Of a stretch of 64,000 nt of DNA, positions 8,587 to 16,454 are shown piece after piece. This DNA comes from Succinivibrionaceae bacterium (GTDB taxonomy: Bacteria; Pseudomonadota; Gammaproteobacteria; Enterobacterales; Succinivibrionaceae). Below the pieces are notes generated by a model. That model searched no databases and was not told the DNA's origin. It saw only the letters and a program-made list of their open reading frames with translations. The DNA lies in contig JAHZGH010000009.1 of assembly GCA_019420905.1 (NCBI GenBank), forward strand, positions 1 through 64,000, written 5' to 3'. Position 1 is the stretch's first letter. Each line of letters starts with the position of its first letter. The position numbers and the translations under genes were made by a program.

Positions 8587-8626
8587 AAAAACGTCCATAT
8601 TATGCAAAGCTATAATATGAACGTTT
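8587..8626 (-). terminator. Terminator of the sugar-catabolic operon
   Basis: An 8-bp stem (8596-8603 with 8612-8619) is extended past one mismatch by ACGT pairs (8591-8594 with 8621-8624). Read on the minus strand it ends in a run of T (complement of the A-run 8585-8590). It lies directly past the galM stop and between two convergent genes. Confidence 0.8.
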
Positions 8627-8634
8627 AATAGAAG

Positions 8635-9687
8635 CTAGAAGCGGAATTCCGTATGGCTGTGATATTCTTCGCCAGGTCTTAGAACCGTAGAAGGGTAGTC
8701 ATGCTCATTTGGAGAGTTAGTAAAATGCTCAGGCTCAAAGGCTATAGCATCGCCCTGACGGTAAGCAAAGCCGTTAGCGCCGACGAGGCTTCCGTTTAGG
8801 AAGTTGCCGGAATAAACATCGATGCCCGGCTCATCAGTCCATACCTCCAATGAGCGTCTGCTCTTAGGCTCTATCAATTTAACCGCAAACTGCAGAGGAG
8901 ACAGCTTAGGATCTTTGTTTAATACATAGTTATGATCATAGCCGTTGCCGGTCTGCAGCTGCTTGAATTTATTTCTGATCCGCCTGCCGATAAATTCAGC
9001 CTTTCTGAAATCAAAGGGAGTGCCCTCTACTTGCATGAAGGGTCCTTCTGGAACCAGCTGCTCGGTAACCGGCACAAAGGCATCGGCGTTAATCTGCAGG
9101 ATATGATCTAAAACAGTGCCGTGACCTTCGCCCTTGAGGTTAAAGTAGCTGTGATTGGTTAAGTTAACGATAGTCGGCTTGCTAGTGGTTGCCAGATAGG
9201 CGATCTTTAAGGTTCTGTCGGTTACAGTATAGGTAACCTGTACCTTAAGCTCTCCAGGGAAGCCTTCCTCGCCGTCAGGGCTTGTATAAGAGAAGGTTAC
9301 GGAATTATTAGCCTTATCTAAGGCAAAATCCCAGATCTTTTTGTCAAAGCCCTCATTGCCGCCGTGAACGCAGCCGAAGGGATCGTTTTTGCCGAGAACA
9401 AACTCCTGACCGTCTAATGTGAATTTAGCGCCGAGGATCCTGTTTGCATAGCGGCCTATGATGGCACCGAAATAAGGGCTCTTTTCTTCATAATCTAATA
9501 AGTTATCAAATCCTAGGACAACGTTCTCCAAATTTCCTTCAGCATCGGGAACCTGGATTTTATTGATTATGCCGCCGTAGCTTAAAAGGCTGACGCTGAA
9601 GCCGTCAGTTCCGCAAAGAACAATTTTCTTTACGCTTTTGCCTGACTTAGTGGTGCCGAAGTCGCTTACTGAAATTTCATGTTCCAT
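8635..9687 (-). CDS. galM: Aldose 1-epimerase (mutarotase)
   Basis: GalM interconverts the alpha and beta anomers of hexoses in the cytoplasm. The 350-residue protein contains the substrate-binding GCVHGGNEGFDK (H108), the catalytic-acid region NLTNHSYFNLKGEG (H179), and the catalytic base in AFEPEHFTNSPNEHDYPST (E318 most likely). RYANRI near residue 80 is also a family motif. Length is usual. It is the last gene of a minus-strand operon with a PfkB kinase and a NagB-like isomerase, starting nine bases after the kinase stop. No galactose pathway genes are present nearby, so its physiological sugar is probably the unknown substrate of this operon. Confidence 0.9.
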   Translation of the reverse strand: MEHEISVSDFGTTKSGKSVKKIVLCGTDGFSVSLLSYGGIINKIQVPDAEGNLENVVLGFDNLLDYEEKSPYFGAIIGRYANRILGAKFTLDGQEFVLGKNDPFGCVHGGNEGFDKKIWDFALDKANNSVTFSYTSPDGEEGFPGELKVQVTYTVTDRTLKIAYLATTSKPTIVNLTNHSYFNLKGEGHGTVLDHILQINADAFVPVTEQLVPEGPFMQVEGTPFDFRKAEFIGRRIRNKFKQLQTGNGYDHNYVLNKDPKLSPLQFAVKLIEPKSRRSLEVWTDEPGIDVYSGNFLNGSLVGANGFAYRQGDAIAFEPEHFTNSPNEHDYPSTVLRPGEEYHSHTEFRF

Positions 9688-9696
9688 AAAAACTCC

Positions 9697-10728
9697 TTAT
9701 TTTGACAGCATCTGCAAAGCAAGAAGAATACTTTCCGGTGCTTGAATGTTAAGCTTCCTGATAAATTCAAGGGTTGATAAAGGAGAAACCTCCCGGTTGA
9801 TGGTATCTTTAGACATCACGCTTTGAGCCGATACCAGCGTTGCCAGCATGCAGGCATCTTTTAAGGATAAATTCAAGGCCTTGGCGGTCATGAGAGAGCC
9901 TAAATAGCTGTCTCCTGCTCCGGCAGTATTGACTGCATTGACGGAAATTCCTTTATTGAAGAACAGCTCTTTGCCGTCCCAGCACCAGCTGCCTTTTTTG
10001 CCTTCGGTAATGGTGACCTTAATCTTGTCATTTCTGCGTCTTAGGGCTGAAATGATATTTAATAAAGTATCCTTATCGATGTCCTGCCCCTGGTAATTCT
10101 GATCTGCTGCAGCGAAGGCTTCATCAATATTGATTGCCAGGCAGTCTATAAGCTCAAGATATCCGTCGGCTATTGCCTCTTTAATTTCGCCGCTTGCAAA
10201 TGAGGCAAAGCAGTAAAAATCATTTTCAGAGGCCAGCTCTAAAAGGCGCTTTCTTGTCTTTAAAGGCACTTCCGGAGCTGCTAAGGCGATGCCGTGTCCT
10301 TTATTGGCAGTAAAGATGTCCTTTGCCTTATTTATATCCTCAGGCTGTACATATTCGCTGGCGCTGTCAGTTAAAGTGATATTGCCGCCGTCATTGTTTT
10401 CGTATTTAAAGCAGACTGAAAAGGTAGACGGATGCACGGGATCTTTTTTGACGAAATCCGTAATAAAGCCGCAGTTCTGCAGCTCTTCATATAAGAGCTT
10501 GCCCTGCTCATCGGAGCCTACGGCTCCGATAAGATAAATTTTGGCTTTGTTTTTCAGAAACTCGTTTGTATAGTGAGTAATAATGTGCAGCTTGCAGCGG
10601 TCTTCCTGAGGAATGAGCTTGGCAAGTCTACTTTCTTCTCTTCCTAAGGTATGATTGCCTATTAAAGAGAGCAGCATGCCGGAGCCGATTCCGCCGGTGC
10701 CGATTACAACAGGATAAGATGCATCCAT
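9697..10728 (-). CDS. PfkB-family carbohydrate kinase
   Basis: The 343-residue protein belongs to the ribokinase/PfkB superfamily. It has an N-terminal glycine motif (VIGTGGIGSGM), YLIGAVGSDEQGKLLYEELQNCG as the first PfkB signature, and NAVNTAGAGDSYLGSLMTAKAL (about residues 265-285) as the second signature, whose GAGD holds the anion hole and catalytic Asp. The substrate cannot be read from the sequence; an insertion between residues 30 and 60 is not typical of ribokinase or fructokinase. The NagB-like gene ends two bases before this start, implying translational coupling, and galM follows. The two neighbours suggest phosphorylation of a sugar or amino sugar in one pathway. Confidence 0.82.
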   Translation of the reverse strand: MDASYPVVIGTGGIGSGMLLSLIGNHTLGREESRLAKLIPQEDRCKLHIITHYTNEFLKNKAKIYLIGAVGSDEQGKLLYEELQNCGFITDFVKKDPVHPSTFSVCFKYENNDGGNITLTDSASEYVQPEDINKAKDIFTANKGHGIALAAPEVPLKTRKRLLELASENDFYCFASFASGEIKEAIADGYLELIDCLAINIDEAFAAADQNYQGQDIDKDTLLNIISALRRRNDKIKVTITEGKKGSWCWDGKELFFNKGISVNAVNTAGAGDSYLGSLMTAKALNLSLKDACMLATLVSAQSVMSKDTINREVSPLSTLEFIRKLNIQAPESILLALQMLSK

Positions 10729-10729
10729 T

Positions 10730-11617
10730 TTAAACTCCTAAATCCCAGTCAGGATTTAATGAAACCGGGTGCTGAGCTGTCTCATAGGTTGCAGTAATTA
10801 AAGCATCCGGATGGTTCTGCAGCAGAGTCATCGGGTAGTCAACGCAGGGCTCAGCAAATAATGCAACGCGCAGGGCAGTCTGCTTCCATGCGCCGGTATC
10901 GCTGTAGACTCTGATCTTTTTTGCAGCTAGAATTTCCTTCATGCCTAAGGTGGCGGACATAGGCGGAACGAATTCATAGGCAGCGCCGAAGGTACGCTGA
11001 GCTAAGGCTATTACGGTATCGTAGTTATTTTCCTGGATCCTTGCAGTAGCGTTTTTCAGATCGTCAAGAGTGATTTCGCTGTAGATATTGCGTCTGGCCT
11101 GGTTGTAGGCTAAATGACCGTCCTGTCCCCAGCCGCCGTAGACGATGTCGGCCGGATTTGAGATAAGCTCTTCTGACATTTCATCCATAGTTTTAGGATT
11201 CAGCCAGTGTCTGTACTCAACAGGAACCTGCAGCTCTTTCTTAATTGGATCGTAGAAATGCTTCTGCATTACGCCTCTGAATGAATACGGATGATTTGCC
11301 GGGAGCTCTTTGCCAAGCCAGGTTAAGCACTCATCCATATGATAGACGACAAAATTATCAAGCTTGAGGTTCTTAGCGTTTACCAAATCAGTGAAGGGCT
11401 TAACCCAGCACATCGGACCGCAGGGAATAATGGCGCGGAGAAGCTTATTTTGCTGCTTAGCATTCTCAATCATTTCCACTAATTCTGTAGCCATCAGCTG
11501 TCCCATTTCAGAGGAATCCTTAACCATTCTGAAAGGTACTTTAGGATTGCTCTTCAATAAGTCTTCAGCCTTGATTGAACACCACTTATATAAGTCTGCA
11601 TTAGTAAAATTTCTCAT
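10730..11617 (-). CDS. Glucosamine-6-phosphate deaminase-like sugar-phosphate isomerase
   Basis: The 295-residue protein is in the NagB/RpiA/PGL fold family. YHMDECLTW...ANHPYSFRGVMQKHFYDPI (about residues 100-135) matches the NagB region around its active-site Asp, and DIVYGGWGQDGHLAYNQA (about 162-180) matches the NagB GGIGxDGHIAFNEP motif, with the His retained. ATLGMKEILAAKKI matches the NagB ring near residue 225. Differences, such as Tyr for Phe and Ala for Pro in the DGH motif, and an extended N-terminus suggest a deaminase/isomerase acting on a different substrate from glucosamine 6-phosphate. It sits between a DMT transporter and a PfkB kinase in one operon. The start has a GGAG ribosome site. 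Confidence 0.8.
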   Translation of the reverse strand: MRNFTNADLYKWCSIKAEDLLKSNPKVPFRMVKDSSEMGQLMATELVEMIENAKQQNKLLRAIIPCGPMCWVKPFTDLVNAKNLKLDNFVVYHMDECLTWLGKELPANHPYSFRGVMQKHFYDPIKKELQVPVEYRHWLNPKTMDEMSEELISNPADIVYGGWGQDGHLAYNQARRNIYSEITLDDLKNATARIQENNYDTVIALAQRTFGAAYEFVPPMSATLGMKEILAAKKIRVYSDTGAWKQTALRVALFAEPCVDYPMTLLQNHPDALITATYETAQHPVSLNPDWDLGV

Positions 11618-11634
11618 AATGATCTCCTTTTAGA

Positions 11635-12516
11635 TTAAGAATTGCTTTCTTCTGATTTGCTTTCTGTATATGCCAGAATCGCAGAGCCGATAATTGCAAA
11701 GACAATGCCTACAAATTGAATAGAATTCGGCATTTGACTGAATATAAAAACGCAGATTGCAATGGTAGCTACCGGAGCTAGGGAATTGCATACTGGGGAT
11801 ACGATGGAAGCCTTGCCGCGCTTTAGCGATAAAATATAGAATAATGCGCCTATTGCGTTTAGCAGCTGTGTGCCGAAAGCGATTCCGTAAGATTGAGCAG
11901 GCAGATCAGGAACTGATCCCATCATGCAGAAGGCAACCGGGACTAAAATAAAGCCTGAAATAGTCAGATAGCAAACCTGAGTTGTTTCATTGATGCCCTC
12001 TAAAGAAGCCTTTCTTAAATAATAAGCCTGTACGCCCCAGCCTATGGCAATGATTACGGCTAAGATTAGATATGTGCCGAATATCATTTCGCCGGTTTCT
12101 GAAATTGAAGTAAATAAAACTGACAGCAGGGCTAAAATTAAGCCGACAACTGCAAGCTTTGAAAGCTTTTCCTTAAGGAAGATTACCGCCAGCAGTACTG
12201 TGATGGCAGGCTGCAGGGAGGTAATCGGGAAAACTATATAAGCGGGTCCCATAGTTAAAGCCTTAAACAGCAGCAGCTGACCTCCGGTAGCGGTAAGGCC
12301 TGAGATGAGACCGTATTTAAGCGCCTTAAGACTGAAATCAAATTTATCCTTTCTAAGAGCCATAATTGTCGGAATGATCATGGAAACGGACCAGACGATA
12401 TAGATCATTTCATCCGGCATGCCATATTGCGTTGCCGGGTACGCCGAATAGGCTGCCCAAATTCCCCAAAAGCACACGACTAGAACTGAAAAAGGTATCC
12501 ATGAAGAGTGATTCAT
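11635..12516 (-). CDS. EamA/DMT-superfamily transporter
   Basis: The protein is almost entirely hydrophobic, with about ten membrane helices arranged as two EamA repeats (for example KFDFSLKALKYGLISGLTATGGQLLLFKALTMGP...FPITSLQPAITVLLAVIFLKEKLS in the first half and the matching GTQLLNAIGALFYILSLKRGKASIVSPVCNSLAPV in the second). DMT carriers export or import small metabolites, often sugars or amino acids. The longest frame opens with GTG at 12525, but that GTG is part of the GAGGTG ribosome site; the ATG at 12516, about seven bases downstream, is the better start. It is the first gene of the minus-strand NagB-like/PfkB/GalM operon, so it probably takes up that pathway's substrate. Confidence 0.82.
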   Translation of the reverse strand: MNHSSWIPFSVLVVCFWGIWAAYSAYPATQYGMPDEMIYIVWSVSMIIPTIMALRKDKFDFSLKALKYGLISGLTATGGQLLLFKALTMGPAYIVFPITSLQPAITVLLAVIFLKEKLSKLAVVGLILALLSVLFTSISETGEMIFGTYLILAVIIAIGWGVQAYYLRKASLEGINETTQVCYLTISGFILVPVAFCMMGSVPDLPAQSYGIAFGTQLLNAIGALFYILSLKRGKASIVSPVCNSLAPVATIAICVFIFSQMPNSIQFVGIVFAIIGSAILAYTESKSEESNS

Positions 12517-12544
12517 ATAAAGCACCTCGATAAAAGCAAGAAAA

Positions 12545-12550
12545 AGTATA
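12545..12550 (-). promoter_or_regulatory. Candidate -10 for the transporter operon
   Basis: The minus strand reads TATACT here, giving a predicted start of transcription near 12539, about 23 bases before the ATG at 12516. The FNR-like palindrome is then centred near -70, a spacing compatible with class I activation. No clear -35 was seen. Confidence 0.35.
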
Positions 12551-12602
12551 GTCTTATATTATTAAGGAAACTTTACTAAGTTAATAATAAATGTTAAGTA
12601 CT

Positions 12603-12616
12603 TTGATCTAGATCAA
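12603..12616. promoter_or_regulatory. FNR/CRP-like palindrome
   Basis: TTGATCTAGATCAA is a perfect match to the FNR/ANR consensus TTGAT-N4-ATCAA, and also a near match to the CRP core. It is upstream of the minus-strand transporter/NagB-like/PfkB/GalM operon. FNR control would fit an anaerobe-leaning organism; which regulator binds cannot be decided from the sequence. Confidence 0.6.
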
Positions 12617-12889
12617 CTTCTATAATATATGAGCCTGATATTGCAGAGTTATTTTTAATCGGAATGGTGCAGGCTTTTTCAAAGCTGTGCAGCAATGCCT
12701 TAATTTGTGTATGCTTACAAAAATTTTTGTTAAAAATTAATTTAATTGTAATTAAATAATATAAATAACAATATGTTGCTAAATAAGATACTATAGCTTT
12801 AGCAAAGCTGAAATATTTAAAATTTGAATCAAAAAGTATTTTTAACTTATTTGAATAGAAAATTTTCTAATATAAAAGCAAGCGGATTT

Positions 12890-12936
12890 AGGCTTTGAAA
12901 ATAAAAATCTGATTTAAAGCAGAAAGCCTGTTTTTT
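12890..12936 (+). terminator. Hairpin with T-tail in intergenic region
   Basis: AGGCTTT (12890-12896) pairs with AAAGCCT (12923-12929) around a 26-base loop and is followed by GTTTTTTATA. It resembles a terminator without an obvious gene in front, so it may end a small RNA. The evidence is thin. Confidence 0.3.
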
Positions 12937-13234
12937 ATATAAATATATTCATAATATGAATATATATGACAATTTAATACTGTTATTAAAAATAAGATTT
13001 TTAGATTAGCTTTGTTTATTCAAATAGTATTTTTGCTGCAGGATAAGGCTTGCCGGCATTATTTAATGTATGTCTGCAAATGAGAGGCAATAATTATTTT
13101 TTATTAGACTGATGATTTTTATGATAATTGCTTATAAATACGCCAATTCTAAATGCGATGTCATGCAAAATAGTCTGTTTGTCTTATTTTTAGGTAAAAA
13201 TATTATTTAGAAAATCATCGACTGCGTATCCTTT

Positions 13235-13243
13235 TGCTATAAT
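13235..13243 (+). promoter_or_regulatory. Extended -10 promoter for the hsd locus
   Basis: TGCTATAAT is a perfect extended -10 (TGn-TATAAT, hexamer 13238-13243), about 214 bases before the hsdM ATG. The predicted leader contains a 9-bp AT inverted repeat (13257-13265 with 13272-13280, TCAATAAAA arms) that could be an operator. Confidence 0.5.
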
Positions 13244-13456
13244 TTTTAAGGTAACGTCAATAAAATTATATTTTTATTGAAAAAAAATAATGTAAAAGCT
13301 GTTGGAAAATGCCGGATGTCACAAGTTTTGCATTAAAAATACAAATAATCGTCATTTTCTGGAATTAAAAAAGATTATCTTAAAGAGATATTTTAGGATC
13401 TAAGCTAGATTTCTCTAAAACAAAGATTTCATAACTAAATAGACAGGATAAATAAG

Positions 13457-15082
13457 ATGTCAAACGCAAGAGAACTTTTTTCAGCGCTGTGGAATGCCGC
13501 TGACGAAATGAGAGCAAAGATGAGTGCCGATGTTTATAAGGATTATTTGCTAGGCCTTGTATTTTATAAAAGCTTGTCTGATAAATATCTGTCTAGCGTG
13601 GCCGATCTTTTAGAAAACAGATCTGATATGCCTATTGAAGAGGCGCAGAAGCTTTATGAGCAGGCTGAGAAAGACGGAAATTAGGATTGGGCAGATCTCT
13701 GTGAGGAATTAAAAAACACCTACGGCTGCTTTATTCAGCCTAAGTATACTTTTACGGCATTCTACAATCAAATTAACAGCTCAGAATTTCTATTGGAGAA
13801 TTTAAAACAGGCATTCCGCGAGGTTGAGAAATCACAGGGCTCTACCTATGACGGACTCTTTGATGATTTTGATATTCAGTCAAGAGACTTAGGTAAAAAT
13901 CCGATGGAATGCAACATGCTGATTTCAGCTGTTATAAAGGCTCTTGCCGGCATCAATTTTGCTGAATATGGAGATGATGCCTTAGGTGATGCCTATGAGT
14001 ATTTAATTGCGCAGTTTGCCTCTGAGTCAGGCAAAAAAGCCGGCGAGTTCTATACCCCTCAGGCAGTATCTAAGATAATTGCCAAGATTGTTACTCTGGG
14101 AAGGGAAAAAAAGCAGGACTTTTCTATTTATGATCCCTGCTGCGGATCCGGCTCGCTGCTTTTGCAGGTCAAGAACTGCATGTATAAAGAGGGAAATAAA
14201 GACTACAGCAAGTTTGTGCAGTATTTTGGTCAGGAAATTAATAATCAAACCTACAACCTGGCAAGAATGAACATGATGCTGCACAAGGTGCCGCCTGAGT
14301 ATCAGCATCTAAATAACGGCGATACCTTGGCCACAGACTGGCCTGTTGATGAGCCGACTAACTTTGATGCCTGCGCCATGAATCCGCCTTATTCCTTAAA
14401 ATGGAATCCTATTGAGTCATTGATGACTGATAACAGATTTCAGCATTATGAGAGATTAGCCCCTAAATCAACTGCTGATTATGCCTTCCTGCTGCATGGC
14501 TTTTATCACTTAAAAACAGACGGTGTAATGGGCATTGTGCTGCCACACGGAGTGTTGTTTAGAGGAGGAGCTGAGGGCGTTATTAGAAAGCATTTAATTG
14601 AAGACGGAAGCATATATGCCGTCATAGGCCTGCCTGCAGGGTTATTTTTTAATACCGGCATTCCAACCTGCATAATCATCCTCAAGAAAAATAATACCAA
14701 TAGAGATATCTTATTCATTGATGCTTCCAAAGACTTTGTAAAAGAAAAAGCAAAGAATTATTTAACAGAAGAGCATATCAATAAGATCTTATCTGCATAT
14801 TCTGAAAGAAAAGACATTGAAAAATACTCCCATTTAGCTTCATTCGAAGAAATCAAATCCAATGATTACAATCTGAATATTCCTCGGTATGTAGATACTT
14901 CTGAAGAGGAAGAACCTATTGATTTGGCTCAGGAGTTTAAAGCACTCCAAGAAAATGAAGAGCAGATTGAAATAATTACAGAACAAATAAATGTATATCT
15001 CAAGGAACTTGGCATAGAAGAAAGCATTGGTCCTAAGAAAGAAGAAAAAATATCTTTTTTAGGAAAGATTTTTGGTAAATAG
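13457..15082 (+). pseudogene. hsdM: Type I restriction-modification DNA methyltransferase, split by in-frame TAG
   Basis: HsdM is the adenine-N6 methyltransferase subunit of type I restriction-modification. One continuous frame from 13457 to 15082 encodes a complete HsdM apart from a single TAG at 13682-13684 (codon 76). Before it lie 75 residues of the N-terminal HsdM domain (NARELFSALWNAADEMR). The frame resumes directly as DWADLCEELK and carries GDAYEYLIAQFASESGKKAGEFYTP, motif I (DPCCGSGSLLL) and motif IV (NPPY in AMNPPYSLKW). The stop falls in a variable linker. The next possible start, TTG at 13793, is in the same frame but lacks a good ribosome site and would omit the N-terminal domain. 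The gene may be dead, read through by an amber suppressor, or carry a base-calling error. hsdS follows 11 bases later; ribosome site AGGA is at 13445-13448. Confidence 0.85.
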
Positions 15083-15093
15083 GGGAGTATAAA

Positions 15094-16308
15094 ATGTCTA
15101 ATAAAAAAGAAAATAAACCAAAAATTAGATTTCCTGAATTTACTGATGATTGGGGGCTGCATAAATTAGGAGAGTTATGCTCAATAACTATGGGACAGTC
15201 TCCAGATGGAGCTACATATAGTGATGAACCATCAACTTATATTCTTGTTCAAGGTAACTCTGACTTAAAAGATGGTTGGGTTGAGCCCAGATTATGGACA
15301 ACTCAAAAAACAAAAACTGCAGAGCCAGGTGATTTTATAATGAGTGTACGAGCTCCTGCAGGTGCTATGGGAAAAACAGCTTATGATGTGGTTTTGGGAA
15401 GAGGGGTAGCCGGAATAAAAGGTAATGAATTTATTTATCAAAAATTAAAACTTATGGAGATAAATAATTATTGGAAAAAATTAGCTGTTGGATCAACTTT
15501 TGAATCAATTAATTTTAAAGATATCAATAATGCAGAAATTTTTATACCAAATAATATTTGTGAGCAAAATATTATAGGAAAATTTTTTATAAAAATTGAT
15601 TTGCTTATTTATCGTTATCAACGTAAGTTAGATATTTTAAAAAAAATAAAAGATGGATTTTTGCAAAGGCTATTTCCTAAAAAAGGTGAAACAAATCCTG
15701 AAATTCGTTTCCCTGGCTTTACTAATGATTGGGAAAAGTACGCATTAAAAGAGTTTGGTAATGCGACAGCTGGTTCCTCTATAGAGTCTGAATTTTCTGA
15801 AGATGGAATTTATAAAGTTATAAATATTGGTAGTTACTCTGAAGATTCTAAATATAGAGACCAAGGTATACGAGCAATTGATTCTGAAAAAACCCATAAA
15901 CAACTTTTAAATAAAAATGATCTAACAATGATATTAAATGATAAAACTGCTTCAGGAAATATTATTGGTAGGGTGCTTTTAATAGATATATCAAATACTT
16001 ATGTTTATAATCAGCGTACAGAAAGGATAGAATTAAATTGCCAAAAATTTTATCCTTTATTTATTTATGAGATGTTGAATGCTCCAGATATTAGAAGGAA
16101 AATTATAAAACAGGCGCAAGGTAATACCCAAATTTATGTTAATTGGTCGAATATATCTTTAATTGAATATAAGGTACCGGCGTTAAGTGAACAGCAAATT
16201 TTAGGAGAATTTTTTCACCTAATTGATAAATTAATCATGCTTCATCAGCGCAAGTTAGAAATCTTAAAAAACATAAAAAAAGGTTTACTCCAGCAGATGT
16301 TTGTATAG
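15094..16308 (+). CDS. hsdS: Type I restriction-modification specificity subunit
   Basis: HsdS gives the type I complex its DNA target. The 404-residue protein has two target-recognition domains (about 15-150 and 215-355). Each starts with a repeat (PKIRFPEFTDDW, residues 9-20; PEIRFPGFTNDW, near 206) and is closed by a conserved helical spacer (YQRKLDILKKIKDGFLQRLF near 175-195; HQRKLEILKNIKKGLLQQMF at the end). This circular, half-repeat plan is diagnostic. Codon use is more AT-rich than in hsdM and hsdR, as often seen for recombining specificity genes. It starts 11 bases after the hsdM frame. hsdR follows after a 146-base gap and may have its own promoter. Confidence 0.93.
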   Translation: MSNKKENKPKIRFPEFTDDWGLHKLGELCSITMGQSPDGATYSDEPSTYILVQGNSDLKDGWVEPRLWTTQKTKTAEPGDFIMSVRAPAGAMGKTAYDVVLGRGVAGIKGNEFIYQKLKLMEINNYWKKLAVGSTFESINFKDINNAEIFIPNNICEQNIIGKFFIKIDLLIYRYQRKLDILKKIKDGFLQRLFPKKGETNPEIRFPGFTNDWEKYALKEFGNATAGSSIESEFSEDGIYKVINIGSYSEDSKYRDQGIRAIDSEKTHKQLLNKNDLTMILNDKTASGNIIGRVLLIDISNTYVYNQRTERIELNCQKFYPLFIYEMLNAPDIRRKIIKQAQGNTQIYVNWSNISLIEYKVPALSEQQILGEFFHLIDKLIMLHQRKLEILKNIKKGLLQQMFV

Positions 16309-16454
16309 TTAGTAAACATTTATAAAGAGATTAGATAAATCTTAAAAAGTGTAAAGAATCTTTAGTTGATGAAAGAAAATCCTTTTTACTTTGAGACTTT
16401 ATAGGGAAAAAACTTTAGGTTCATTTTTATAAACAAGTTGCGGGGCGAATTTGT

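Larger units (their letters stand above)
12526..13456. other. Long AT-rich intergenic region
   Basis: This 931-base gap separates the divergent transporter operon and the restriction-modification locus. I find no convincing coding frame. It holds an FNR/CRP-like palindrome (12603-12616), a small hairpin with a T-tail (12890-12936) and an extended -10 promoter facing hsdM (13235-13243). The remainder is very AT-rich and otherwise featureless. Confidence 0.5.

Noticed and set aside
12526..13456. A hidden gene in the long gap before hsdM.
   Set aside because: All frames are short and lack ribosome sites or recognisable protein character; only regulatory-type elements were found.
13682..13684. 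The TAG in hsdM as a pyrrolysine codon.
   Set aside because: There is no pylT/pylS or methylamine methyltransferase context in the window, and the site is not an active-site position in HsdM.
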